NCBI GenBank assembly: GCA_040223695.1
Contig: JAVKFU010000018.1
Span: 496,001 to 560,000 of the forward strand
Direction: 5' to 3'
DNA: 64,000 bases
Source of the DNA: Deltaproteobacteria bacterium
GTDB lineage: Bacteria; Desulfobacterota_D; UBA1144; Nemesobacterales; UBA2774
The notes below the pieces were generated by a model. That model did no database searches. It was not told the DNA's origin and worked only from the letters and a program-made list of their open reading frames with translations. The position numbers were made by a program, and so were the translations under genes. Of the stretch, positions 1 through 9,855 are shown piece after piece. Within the stretch, counting starts at the first letter, position 1. Every line of letters begins with the position of its first letter.

Positions 1-2
1 AC

Positions 3-152
3 AATCTTTTTAAGGACAATTTAATTACTTACGATGAGGCTATGAGGCAGGCGACAAACCGAAACGATCTTGCTATGAGGATCGAGGGAATCACATCCGG
101 TTCCTCCTCACTCGTGACCGAAGAACAATACGGCAAACAAACATCGGGTTAA
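3..152 (+). CDS. PilT-type twitching motility ATPase, C-terminal end (partial)
   Basis: Only the last 49 codons lie in the window; the gene enters from the left edge and stops at TAA 150-152. The visible peptide has the C-terminal pattern of PilT/PilU hexameric retraction ATPases: a run about a lysine-containing loop entering a 'Y-D-E-A' helix (residues such as LITYDEAMRQATN) followed by 'R-N-D-L' and a glycine near the end. PilT powers type IV pilus retraction at the inner membrane. The ATP-binding part is outside the window, so PilT cannot be told from PilU or a close GspE-family relative. The next gene, tsaB, starts 110 bases later and need not be in the same operon. Confidence 0.7.
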   Translation, partial: NLFKDNLITYDEAMRQATNRNDLAMRIEGITSGSSSLVTEEQYGKQTSG

Positions 153-262
153 CTTGTTGTACAGGGTTTATTTAATAATTCATCCAGGCTGTTTCACTAA
201 AAAATACTATCCCGGCGCACTAATAATATTCGATAGACTCTGATATACTTCTTTTATAAAAT

Positions 263-982
263 ATGAGAATACTGGCAATCGAGACTTCCACTTATTCGGG
301 CAGTATAGCGGTTTCGAACGGGGAAGAAATCCTGGGGGAGTTTTACTTCAATATGGGTCCCTCCCATTCGGAGAAACTGGTTCCTTCGATCGACTGGCTG
401 CTCTCCGGGCTGAAAATGGCAAAGTCGGAATTGGACGGCGTCGCGGTCTCTCTGGGTCCGGGTTCTTTTACGGCCCTTAGGGTTGGTATTTCCACGGCCA
501 AGGGAATTGCGTACTCGCTGGGAATACCGGTAACAGGCGCCTCTTCTCTGGAGATTCTGGCGATGAACCTCCCTTTTTCCCGCTACCAGATCTGTTCGCT
601 TATAGATGCCAGGAAGGGAGAGTATTTTGCGGCTCTTTTCAGATCGGATGACGGACGGATCGAAAGGATAGCCGAAGACAGAGCTTATTCACCCATGGGT
701 TTGACGGAAATAATCAAGGAAAAAACAATATTTATAGGGGAAGGCGCTTTACTTTATAAAGATTTTCTGGAAGATAATCAGGTGGGGGGAAGGGAGCTGG
801 CCGACTTCTGTCCCCCGTATTTGAACTATCCGAGGGCGTCTTCACTTGCGCTTCACGGGTCGGGGAGACTTGAAGAAGGACTCACGGAGGATTTATTCGG
901 TCTTGCGCCGCATTATTTGAGAAAATCTGATGCGGAATTATCCACAAAGGGGAGATATCATGACAGAATCGGACATAATTGA
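263..982 (+). CDS. tsaB: tRNA threonylcarbamoyladenosine biosynthesis protein TsaB
   Basis: A 239-residue protein of the ASKHA/YeaZ fold. TsaB is the scaffold partner of TsaD in adding the threonylcarbamoyl group to A37 of ANN-decoding tRNAs in the cytoplasm. The N-terminus MRILAIETST is the family signature (phosphate-1 loop), followed by GPGSFTALRVG near residue 65, which is the most conserved TsaB motif. Length is normal. There is no clear Shine-Dalgarno sequence before the ATG; a TATACT hexamer at 244-249 would give a very short leader. Its 3' end overlaps the next gene by 23 bases, so the two are probably cotranscribed. Confidence 0.93.
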   Translation: MRILAIETSTYSGSIAVSNGEEILGEFYFNMGPSHSEKLVPSIDWLLSGLKMAKSELDGVAVSLGPGSFTALRVGISTAKGIAYSLGIPVTGASSLEILAMNLPFSRYQICSLIDARKGEYFAALFRSDDGRIERIAEDRAYSPMGLTEIIKEKTIFIGEGALLYKDFLEDNQVGGRELADFCPPYLNYPRASSLALHGSGRLEEGLTEDLFGLAPHYLRKSDAELSTKGRYHDRIGHN

Positions 983-1178
983 GAAGCTTCTCGAGGGGGA
1001 TGAGGAATTTAAGAGGATTTATTCCCAGCACAGAGAGCTTGACGAGGTTGTAAAAAGCTTGGAGAATAAGGGCTCTTTGACTCTGGACGATGAGGTTGAG
1101 GTGAGAAAGCTTAAAAAGATAAAGCTTTCGCTCAAGGATCAGATGGAAGCCAAGATAACGGAATTAAAGCACAAATAG
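960..1178 (+). CDS. DUF465 (YdcH-like) small coiled-coil protein
   Basis: A 72-residue protein that I start at ATG 960 because AAAGGGGAG lies just upstream at a good distance; an ATG at 930 in the same frame has no such site. The protein is almost all charged helix. It has the DUF465 pattern: FxxIYxxHxxLDxxVxxLE, a short turn with GSLTLDDE, then LKKIKLSLKDQ. The family is widespread in proteobacteria and its role is unknown. It overlaps the tsaB 3' end by 23 bases, which suggests translational coupling. Not an enzyme by its composition. Confidence 0.85.
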   Translation: MTESDIIEKLLEGDEEFKRIYSQHRELDEVVKSLENKGSLTLDDEVEVRKLKKIKLSLKDQMEAKITELKHK

Positions 1179-1255
1179 ATTAAATTAACTAAATATAAAG
1201 CATCGCGCGGTTTTCACTGATCGGGCAGTGCAGAATCAACGGGGGTAAATATAAA

Positions 1256-2959
1256 ATGGCAAGAATGATTGGCGCCGAGATGTTTTTTGAAACTCTTATA
1301 CACGAGGGCATCGACGTAGTGTTCGGGCTGCCGGGCGGCTACGTCCTTAAAGTGTACGACGTAATGCCCAAGTACGCCGACAGGATTAAACACGTTCTTG
1401 CCAGACATGAGCAGGGAGCGACACACATGGCCGACGGCTACGCGAGGGCATCCGGGAAACCCGGAGTTGTGCTTTGCACTTCAGGACCCGCAGCCACAAA
1501 CACCGTTACGGGTATTGCGACCGCTCAGATGGATTCCTCCCCCATCGTCGTATTTACCGGGCAAGTCCCGCTTCCCTATCTTGGCAGCGATGCCTTTCAG
1601 GAAGCGGACCACATAGGTATTACAAGGCCGTGCACGAAGCATAACTATCTCGTCAGGAGGACTATAGACCTTCCGCGCGCGATGAAAGAGGCCTTCTACA
1701 TTGCGGGCACCGGGAGGCCCAGCCCTGTTCTTGTCGATATGCCCAAAGACGTGCTTCTTGGGGAGGATGAGCTGGTAATCCCGGAATCGGTAAGCCTGAG
1801 AGGATATAAGCCGCCTAAAAAGGGCCATCCCGGTCAGATTAAACGCGCCGTTGAAATGATGCTTGCCGCCAAAAAGCCCCTAATATTCGGCGGCGGCGGC
1901 CTGATTTGGTCAGAGGCCACTCCGGAGCTGATAGAATTCGCCCACAGGCTTCAGGTTCCCGTTACTTCTACTCTGATGGGGCTCGGAGCTTATCCCCCGG
2001 ACGATCCTCTCTTTATAAGCATGCTCGGAATGCACGGGTCTTACGCCGCAAACATGGCCGTACACGACTCTGACCTCGTTATCTCAATCGGAGCCAGGTT
2101 CGATGACCGCGCGACGGGCGGAAACTTCGAGAAGTTCGCTCCGAACGCGAAAATCGTACATATAGATATAGACCCGGCCACAATAGACAAGAACATAGTG
2201 GTTCACTGCCCCATAGTGGGAGACGCCAAAGAAGTCCTGAAGCAGATACTGGAACTACTTCCCGCCAAGATTAAAACGGACCGCAAGGAATGGCTCGGCC
2301 AGATAAAGGAATGGCAGAAAAAACACCCGCTGACCTACAATCAGAACGGCGACAAGATACTCACATCCTACGTTATCGATACTCTGAGCAAGATAACGGA
2401 CGGGGAAGCCATAATCGTATCCGACGTAGGACAGCATCAGATGTGGGTAGCGCAGTACTACAAGTTCAAATACCCGAGAACCCATATTACGTCAGGCGGT
2501 CTCGGAACGATGGGATTCGGATTCCCCGCCGCGATGGGGGCCAAATTCGCTCGACCCGACAAGCTCGTCGTGAGCGTCTGTGGAGACGGGAGCTTCCAGA
2601 TGAACTTCCAGGAACTCGCGACCGCTGTTGAGAACAAAATGGATCTCAAGATTTTGCTGCTCAATAACGGCCATCACGGTATGGTAAGGCAGTGGCAGAC
2701 GATGTTTTATGACAGAAACTACTCCGCTTCGAAATTTGAAGTCCTGCCCGATTTCGTCAAGCTGGCTGAGTCCTTCGGGGCGAAGGGGCTGAAAGCGAAG
2801 AGGCCCGAAGACCTTGAGGCTACGCTTAAGGAAGGTCTTTCGACCGACGGCGTCGTTCTGATGGAGATATTCGTCGATTGCGAGGAGCTCGTGTACCCGA
2901 TGATAGCCCCCGGGGGTGCTATGAATGAAATGATTCTCGGCGCCTCGGATGTAGCTTAA
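1256..2959 (+). CDS. ilvB: acetolactate synthase, large (catalytic) subunit
   Basis: A 567-residue thiamine-diphosphate enzyme catalysing the first common step of valine, leucine and isoleucine synthesis: condensation of two pyruvates, or pyruvate with 2-oxobutyrate. The order is the usual one: an N-terminal Pyr domain with FGLPGG and the catalytic glutamate E52 (RHEQGA), a middle domain, and a C-terminal PP domain with the ThDP/Mg motif [11 protein letters not shown] near residue 440. The full family length is present. GGGGGT upstream serves as ribosome binding site. It is followed after 113 bases by ilvN and ilvC, giving the complete upstream half of the pathway. The N-terminus and GYV in place of the usual GAVLP motif show it is a somewhat divergent member. 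Confidence 0.95.
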   Translation: MARMIGAEMFFETLIHEGIDVVFGLPGGYVLKVYDVMPKYADRIKHVLARHEQGATHMADGYARASGKPGVVLCTSGPAATNTVTGIATAQMDSSPIVVFTGQVPLPYLGSDAFQEADHIGITRPCTKHNYLVRRTIDLPRAMKEAFYIAGTGRPSPVLVDMPKDVLLGEDELVIPESVSLRGYKPPKKGHPGQIKRAVEMMLAAKKPLIFGGGGLIWSEATPELIEFAHRLQVPVTSTLMGLGAYPPDDPLFISMLGMHGSYAANMAVHDSDLVISIGARFDDRATGGNFEKFAPNAKIVHIDIDPATIDKNIVVHCPIVGDAKEVLKQILELLPAKIKTDRKEWLGQIKEWQKKHPLTYNQNGDKILTSYVIDTLSKITDGEAIIVSDVGQHQMWVAQYYKFKYPRTHITSGGLGTMGFGFPAAMGAKFARPDKLVVSVCGDGSFQMNFQELATAVENKMDLKILLLNNGHHGMVRQWQTMFYDRNYSASKFEVLPDFVKLAESFGAKGLKAKRPEDLEATLKEGLSTDGVVLMEIFVDCEELVYPMIAPGGAMNEMILGASDVA

Positions 2960-3004
2960 TTTCACAAATTGGGTATACTGAGTGAACTTTTTTATATTTT
3001 AGGG

Positions 3005-3033
3005 TTCTCAATTGTCTCATTCCCCTATATAAT
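3005..3033 (+). promoter_or_regulatory. possible internal promoter before ilvN
   Basis: A perfect TATAAT lies at 3028-3033, 17 bases after a weak -35 match (TTCTCA, 3005-3010). It would start transcription near 3040, about 33 bases before the GTG of ilvN. It would allow ilvN-ilvC-psd-pssA to be made apart from ilvB. Only the -10 is convincing. Confidence 0.35.
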
Positions 3034-3072
3034 GAAGGCTTTTACTCGATTATAACCGGAGGTTTATAAGTA

Positions 3073-4588
<1,516 letters not shown>

Positions 4589-4589
<1 letters not shown>

Positions 4590-5272
4590 TGGAACGAAAG
4601 CGGTCTCCCATAGCTTCCGAGGGATTCATTTATCTGGGCATCCTTGCCTTCCTTGCGTGGGCATCCGCTATCTTCGATTTCACCTTACTTTCATTTATAT
4701 TCGCGCTTCTTACCGTCATAACACTCTTTTTCTTCCGTGACCCCGACAGGAAAATTCCGGATGAGGAGGACTCCGTAGTATCGCCCGCCGACGGCAGGGT
4801 GATAATGATAGAAGAGGTCTACGAGCGGGATTTCCTCGGGGAGCCGATGAGAAGGGTAAGCATATCGCTTGCGCTCTATGACTGTCATATAAACAGAATG
4901 CCTGTCGGAGGTAAGGTCATCGGGACCAAGTACTCGCCGGGTAGCTTCAACATAGCAAATATGCCCGAGTGGCTTTTCTCGGAAGGTATGAAGCGAAAGT
5001 CCGAGGACAACGAAAGGCTTTCGACTTTGATTGAGACAGGGGACGGTGAAAAACTCGTAGTGACGCAGATCGCAGGATTCCTCGCAAGGAGATTAGTGTC
5101 CTATGCCGATCTCGAAATGAAATTTAAAAAAGGCGAAAGGTACGGTATGATTAAGTTCGGGTCCAGGGTGGACCTTTATCTGCCCGAAGATTCTATTCTC
5201 GAAGTGGGACAGGGGGATAGAGTGAAAGCGGGAGAGAGCGTAATAGCTTGGCTTGACGGGAGCAGGGAATGA
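4589..5272 (+). CDS. psd: phosphatidylserine decarboxylase proenzyme
   Basis: A 227-residue protein that decarboxylates phosphatidylserine to phosphatidylethanolamine at the inner membrane. Two hydrophobic segments lie at about residues 13-50. The catalytic set expected for Psd is visible: D68 (SPADGR), H100 (LYDCHINRMP) and the self-cleavage Gly-Ser at G191-S192 (MIKFGSRVD), where the pyruvoyl group forms. This is the short archaeal/asd type, not the longer E. coli type. I use ATG 4589, which overlaps the ilvC stop as TGATG; a TTG three bases earlier is possible. It overlaps pssA by four bases. Confidence 0.92.
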
Positions 5273-6072
5273 GAAGAAAAAAATCCAGGAGACAGAGGGT
5301 GATGCCGGTTCTGCCCAATATTTTCACTACTGGCAATCTTTCATTCGGACTCTTATCCATAATGACCTCGCTTCAGATCATGGAGGGATTAGCGGGCGGC
5401 GCTTCGCCTGAATGGCTTTTCCGAAAGTTCTGGTGGGCGGGTGCGTTTGTCGTAATCTCCTTCTTTTTTGATACCCTTGACGGAAAGCTTGCAAGGTTTA
5501 TCAAGCACGAAAGCAATTTCGGCCTTTCCTATGATTCTCTCTCGGATCTCGTTTCATTCGGTGTGGCTCCCGGAGTTTTAATATACGTATGGACGCTCCT
5601 TGACGCTGGAAAGTTGGGGCATATGGCATTGCTGTTTTACATTGTTTGCGCCGCGCTCAGGCTGGCCCGTTTTAATGTTCAGTCGGGGGACGTGGAAAGG
5701 TTCAATTTTACGGGGCTCCCGAGCCCGATGGCCGCGGGGCTTATGGTATCCCCACTTATGCTGCTTTCTTCTCTGAACATAGAACCGGATGCGAGGGTAA
5801 TGTGGTTTTATCTCATAGCAGCCCCGGTAATAGGGCTCCTTATGGTCAGCAATGTAAGATATTCCAAACGACCCACCGTCAGGCTGGGAGGTCCTTTCAA
5901 CGCGCTTGTCGTTGCCGCGATAATAATAGCTGCCATAATAACAAACCCTGAGATAATGTTTATTTTTCTGGTTTATCTCTATGCGCTCTCGGGGCTTGCT
6001 TACTATGCGTACAGGCAACTAAAGAAGGAGTCCGAAGTTTCGGAAGAGGTACATTCCGGAAAAAGCGGATGA
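5269..6072 (+). CDS. pssA: CDP-diacylglycerol-serine O-phosphatidyltransferase
   Basis: A 267-residue polytopic membrane protein of the CDP-alcohol phosphatidyltransferase family, making phosphatidylserine from CDP-diacylglycerol and serine. The catalytic signature DGxxARx8GxxxDxxxD is intact: D71, G72, A75, R76, G85, D89 and D93. About eight hydrophobic segments follow. The N-terminus is very basic. The order psd-pssA with an ATGA overlap supplies substrate and product enzymes together. Length is typical of type II PssA. Confidence 0.94.
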   Translation: MRRKKSRRQRVMPVLPNIFTTGNLSFGLLSIMTSLQIMEGLAGGASPEWLFRKFWWAGAFVVISFFFDTLDGKLARFIKHESNFGLSYDSLSDLVSFGVAPGVLIYVWTLLDAGKLGHMALLFYIVCAALRLARFNVQSGDVERFNFTGLPSPMAAGLMVSPLMLLSSLNIEPDARVMWFYLIAAPVIGLLMVSNVRYSKRPTVRLGGPFNALVVAAIIIAAIITNPEIMFIFLVYLYALSGLAYYAYRQLKKESEVSEEVHSGKSG

Positions 6073-6233
6073 AAATTTATAATAATCGAACCCCTTTTGA
6101 CCGATATACTATTTACATAATTTTGAGGATAATTGCTTGAACGGGGCATAATTCTCATTATCTTATTACGGGTAAAGTATTTCTGCCATTTCCGGGACAG
6201 GACTATTAAATTCACAAATGAGGATTTTCTGAC

Positions 6234-9143
6234 ATGGAGACAGGGTTGACGACGAATATCAAATTTCTTATGAGCCGGGTGCTCCCGGCAAGCCTGAAAA
6301 AATACCCCGGATTCAGGAGCGGTTCTGCGCTTATTGCCGCTCTTTTAATAATTTCCCTGGGCTTGACTGTAGTTTCATGCAACAGAGAGGAGAAAAAAAT
6401 GGATAACGAAGCAAGTACGGTCAGAGAAACGACAAATGGCATAACGAAGTACCAGCTTGAGAACGGGATGACCGTAATTCTGGAGGAGAACCATTCCTCC
6501 CCTGTCGTAGCCGTAAACGTATGGGTAGAGACGGGAAGCGCATGCGAGAACGAAGGTGAGTACGGGCTCGCGCACGTGCACGAGCACATGGTTTTCAAGG
6601 GCACGGACAAGAGGGATGTGGGCGAGATAGCGAGAGTAATAGAAAGTAGCGGAGGCGACATAAACGCCTTTACCTCCTTCGATGAGACCGTTTATTATGT
6701 GGTGATAGCGAGCAGGTTCCTGGACACGGCGCTCGACGTTCTCTCAGACGCCATGGAAAACTCCGCATTCAACCCCGCGGAGCTCGAAAAGGAGCTTGAA
6801 GTCGTAGTAGAGGAGATAAGGCGGGGGAAGGATTCCCCCGGGAGGAACCTCAGTGAAATGATGTTCTCTACCGCTTTTTCCGAGCACCCGTACGGGAGAC
6901 CTGTTATTGGCAGCATTGAGAGCGTAAGAAGCTTTGACAGGAAGAGAGTTACGGATTTTTATCACAAATGGTATGCGCCCAACAACATGATACTGGTTGT
7001 CGTGGGTGACTTCGACCCCGCGACAATTGAGCCCAAGATAGCGGGGACATTCGGAAAATTGAAAAGAAGAGAACTGCCTGAATGCAATATCGCCGGAGAG
7101 CCGGAGCAGGGCGGGATGAGGACATTCGTCATAGATAAGCCGCTTCAGGAGGGCTATTTTTCATTCGCCTATCATATCATGAACGCAAAGGGGGAGGATA
7201 CGCCGGCGGTTGACGTAATGGCTAATATTTTGGGCGGCGGGGAGAGCTCGAGACTTTTCAGGAATATTAAAGAGGAAAAAGGGCTTGCTAACAATATTTA
7301 TTCTTACGCTTTTACCCCCAAGAGAGAAGGAATACTCGCTGTGGGCGGAAGCCTTGACCCGGCTCGATCTGAAGAAGCGCTTGAGGAGATAATAAAGGAG
7401 ATTAATAGACTCAAGTACGAGCCTGTAAGCGATGTTGAATTGTCGAGAGTAAAGGTGAATATACAAAGCGACGCTATCTACACAAAAGAGACGATGCAGG
7501 GGCAGGCGCAGAAGCTCGGATTCTTCGAGGTTGAAACCGACGATTTCAGATACGAGCAGGAATACCTGGACAAGGTGCGCAATGTAACCGCTGAGGACGT
7601 GATGCGCGTCGCTAAGAAGTACTTAACTGATGAGAATCTTACTGCGGGCTTTCTGCTGCCCACGGGCCAGGTGACGGTAACTGAAGACGATATCAAAACC
7701 ACTGCCGCGCACGCTTCCGAGGAAGCCGCAAAAGAGTGGGGCAAAGAGGGGACCGTAGAGGCAGGGGCGGACGCATCGGACGGAACACTCGTTGAGGAAA
7801 TAATACCTGTCGACGCCGGTAGCGGGGCCGCCGATTCCGTATCTGAGGATAATACGGAGAGTGAGGATAAAAAGCCTGCTCAGGCCTCAAAGGCGGAAGT
7901 GAAAAAATTCGTGCTCGACAACGGTATTACGGTACTCATAAAAGAGAACAGGAATATCCCTCTCTTTGCAGCGAGAGCAGCGTTTCTTGGAGGTGTGAGG
8001 TATGAGGAAGACTCGACAAACGGCGTATCCAACTTTGTATCCCGCATGCTGACAAGGGGAACGAAAACAAGAAGCGCCGCCCAGATAGCACAGGAGATCG
8101 AATCCATAGCAGGTGAGGTACAGGGTTTTTCAGGTAAAAACAGCTTCGGCGTTACTGTTGAATCCCTGAGTGATAATTTCGATGAGGCGATGGACATTTT
8201 TTCAGATGTCCTCCTTAACCCTTCCTTCGACCCGCAGGAGACCGACCGTGCGCGAAGAGAGATACTTGCCGAGATTAACAGACAGGGTGATAACCTGCTC
8301 AGAACAACTGTGAACATGTTTCTTGCCACCCTGTATAGCGAACACCCCTACAAATACGATACGCTCGGCACGGTCGAGACTGTAAGCGAATTCGACGGGA
8401 GCGACCTGAGTGAATTCTACCGGAAATATGCCCGCCCTGAGAACATGGTCATTTCGGTCGTCGGGGACGTGGGTGAAGAAGAGGTGCTTACGGCGGTAAA
8501 AGAAAAATTCGGGACTCTGAAAAGGGGCCGGTCACCCGCTCCTGAAATTCCGGAAGTCAACCCTCCGTCAGAAATAACGGAGAAGGTGGAAACAAAGCCT
8601 GAGAAGGCTCAGACACACATTATAATGGGGTTTCATGCTCCCACGCTCAAAGGCAAGGATCATTACGCATTCGAGGTGCTGAACACGATACTCTCGGGTC
8701 AGGGCGGAAGGCTGTTCATCGAATTACGAGATAAAAAGAGTCTCGCATACACAGTTACGTCTTTCTACACTCCCGGACTCGAACCCGGATATTTCGGCGT
8801 ATATATAGGGACCGCTCCTGAAAAGGAACAGGAGGCGGTAAGCGCGATAAAGGAACAGCTCGAAGTCGTGCTTGATGAAGGCGTGACCGATGATGAGATG
8901 AAAAGAGCCCAGAACTATCTTGTGGGAAACTTCGAGATAGGGCTTCAGCAGAACTCCTCGCAGGCGGCGAAGATCACCTTCGACGAGCTTTACGGTATCG
9001 GTTGGGACGAGTACAAGAAATACCCGGAAGAGATATACGCGGTCACCAAAGAAGACGTGCAGAACGCCGCGAAGAAATATATAGATCTCGATAAGTACAC
9101 GCTCGTTATAGTCAAGCCCGAAGAGGCTCCGAGCCAGGGGTAA
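6234..9143 (+). CDS. M16 family zinc peptidase lipoprotein, two fused M16 units
   Basis: A 969-residue protein with an N-terminal signal (hydrophobic residues 31-47) ending in a lipobox at C49 (TVVSC), so it is likely a lipoprotein facing the periplasm. The first M16 unit (about 60-490) has the inverted zinc motif H114-x-x-E117-H118 and the downstream glutamate pair E193/E194. A low-complexity acidic linker covers about 495-550. The second M16 unit (about 555-965) has the same fold but lacks HxxEH at the matching place (SNFVSRML), as in the non-catalytic partners of bacterial M16B pairs. So one chain replaces a heterodimer. GAGGA lies nine bases before the ATG. It stands alone after a 161-base gap; the substrate is unknown. 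Confidence 0.9.
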   Translation: METGLTTNIKFLMSRVLPASLKKYPGFRSGSALIAALLIISLGLTVVSCNREEKKMDNEASTVRETTNGITKYQLENGMTVILEENHSSPVVAVNVWVETGSACENEGEYGLAHVHEHMVFKGTDKRDVGEIARVIESSGGDINAFTSFDETVYYVVIASRFLDTALDVLSDAMENSAFNPAELEKELEVVVEEIRRGKDSPGRNLSEMMFSTAFSEHPYGRPVIGSIESVRSFDRKRVTDFYHKWYAPNNMILVVVGDFDPATIEPKIAGTFGKLKRRELPECNIAGEPEQGGMRTFVIDKPLQEGYFSFAYHIMNAKGEDTPAVDVMANILGGGESSRLFRNIKEEKGLANNIYSYAFTPKREGILAVGGSLDPARSEEALEEIIKEINRLKYEPVSDVELSRVKVNIQSDAIYTKETMQGQAQKLGFFEVETDDFRYEQEYLDKVRNVTAEDVMRVAKKYLTDENLTAGFLLPTGQVTVTEDDIKTTAAHASEEAAKEWGKEGTVEAGADASDGTLVEEIIPVDAGSGAADSVSEDNTESEDKKPAQASKAEVKKFVLDNGITVLIKENRNIPLFAARAAFLGGVRYEEDSTNGVSNFVSRMLTRGTKTRSAAQIAQEIESIAGEVQGFSGKNSFGVTVESLSDNFDEAMDIFSDVLLNPSFDPQETDRARREILAEINRQGDNLLRTTVNMFLATLYSEHPYKYDTLGTVETVSEFDGSDLSEFYRKYARPENMVISVVGDVGEEEVLTAVKEKFGTLKRGRSPAPEIPEVNPPSEITEKVETKPEKAQTHIIMGFHAPTLKGKDHYAFEVLNTILSGQGGRLFIELRDKKSLAYTVTSFYTPGLEPGYFGVYIGTAPEKEQEAVSAIKEQLEVVLDEGVTDDEMKRAQNYLVGNFEIGLQQNSSQAAKITFDELYGIGWDEYKKYPEEIYAVTKEDVQNAAKKYIDLDKYTLVIVKPEEAPSQG

Positions 9144-9363
9144 GCGAATTTCTGCGTATTGCGTTTATCGGTGATTGGCAATATTCCACGGTTTACCAAC
9201 CTGAAATTGGTACATTTCAGCTAATCCCGCATTGTCGAATCATGTTTTATTTGCCGCCCTGTCTGCAGTTAATAATTTTAAGTTGTTCTCCTTTAAATCC
9301 ATGAAAAGCGCAGGATGAACAGGTGTCCAACGTACCGACTTGAAATTTTAAATTGGATTAGTG

Positions 9364-9465
9364 TATAATGGGGAGTTAAAGAGCCCGGGGGGACTAATCA
9401 GCTCCTGAAATGTCTCGTTAAAGGAGGATTTGATTAAAGAGGTATGGAGAGTCTCCCCCCCCAGG
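9364..9465 (+). ncRNA. candidate structured RNA or decayed 5' leader
   Basis: A TATAAT at 9364-9369 is followed by a stretch that can fold into nested helices: 9387-9395 with 9450-9458 (nine pairs, one G-U), then 9396-9400 with 9431-9435 (five pairs), then 9402-9406 with 9422-9426 (five pairs) closing a 15-base loop. An unpaired 14-base purine-rich strand, 9436-9449, faces the second helix junction. No protein reads through it. It sits about 120 bases upstream of the alcohol dehydrogenase remnant and could be a leader left from that gene or an independent small RNA. I do not recognise the family. Confidence 0.35.
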
Positions 9466-9584
9466 CCCAAGCTTTATTCCTATCATTATAGTATAGCTGA
9501 AAATTTCCGTCTGCAACCAATTTTCTAACTATCACCCGTTTTTTGCCAAAAATTATTAGCATTTACGGTGTCTTATTTACGTAG

Positions 9585-9720
9585 AATATTCACCTAGATG
9601 AAGTGAGGCGGCTGATGGACCTGGTGAAGAGCACAAGGGTTAATACGAAGCAGCTCATCACGCACCGCCTCTCGCTTGACGAAATAGAGGAGGCATATGA
9701 GCTGTTCTCATGCCAGATGG
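9585..9720 (+). pseudogene. remnant of a zinc-dependent alcohol dehydrogenase (C-terminal end)
   Basis: The frame read through GTG 9603 encodes a peptide (RRLMDLVKSTRVNTKQLITH and then RLSLDEIEEAYELF) that matches the last helix-strand segment of medium-chain Zn alcohol/threonine dehydrogenases, where it is normally about residues 300-340. Upstream the frame closes at TAG 9582-9584, and no catalytic or Rossmann domain is seen before it. After ELFSCQ the reading frame runs on into unrelated sequence to 9872. This is therefore a 3' fragment of a lost gene, not a working protein. Confidence 0.65.
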
Positions 9721-9855
9721 CGTTTTTTCATTTGGATAATTTCGCGGCTTCTTCCATAATAGGTTTAGGTCATGCTCGGTTGGGGATTGTTTATTGCTGC
9801 GTGACCGGAGCCGCTAATATACTAAAGTATATGGGAAGAATCATTTTAGTAGATT

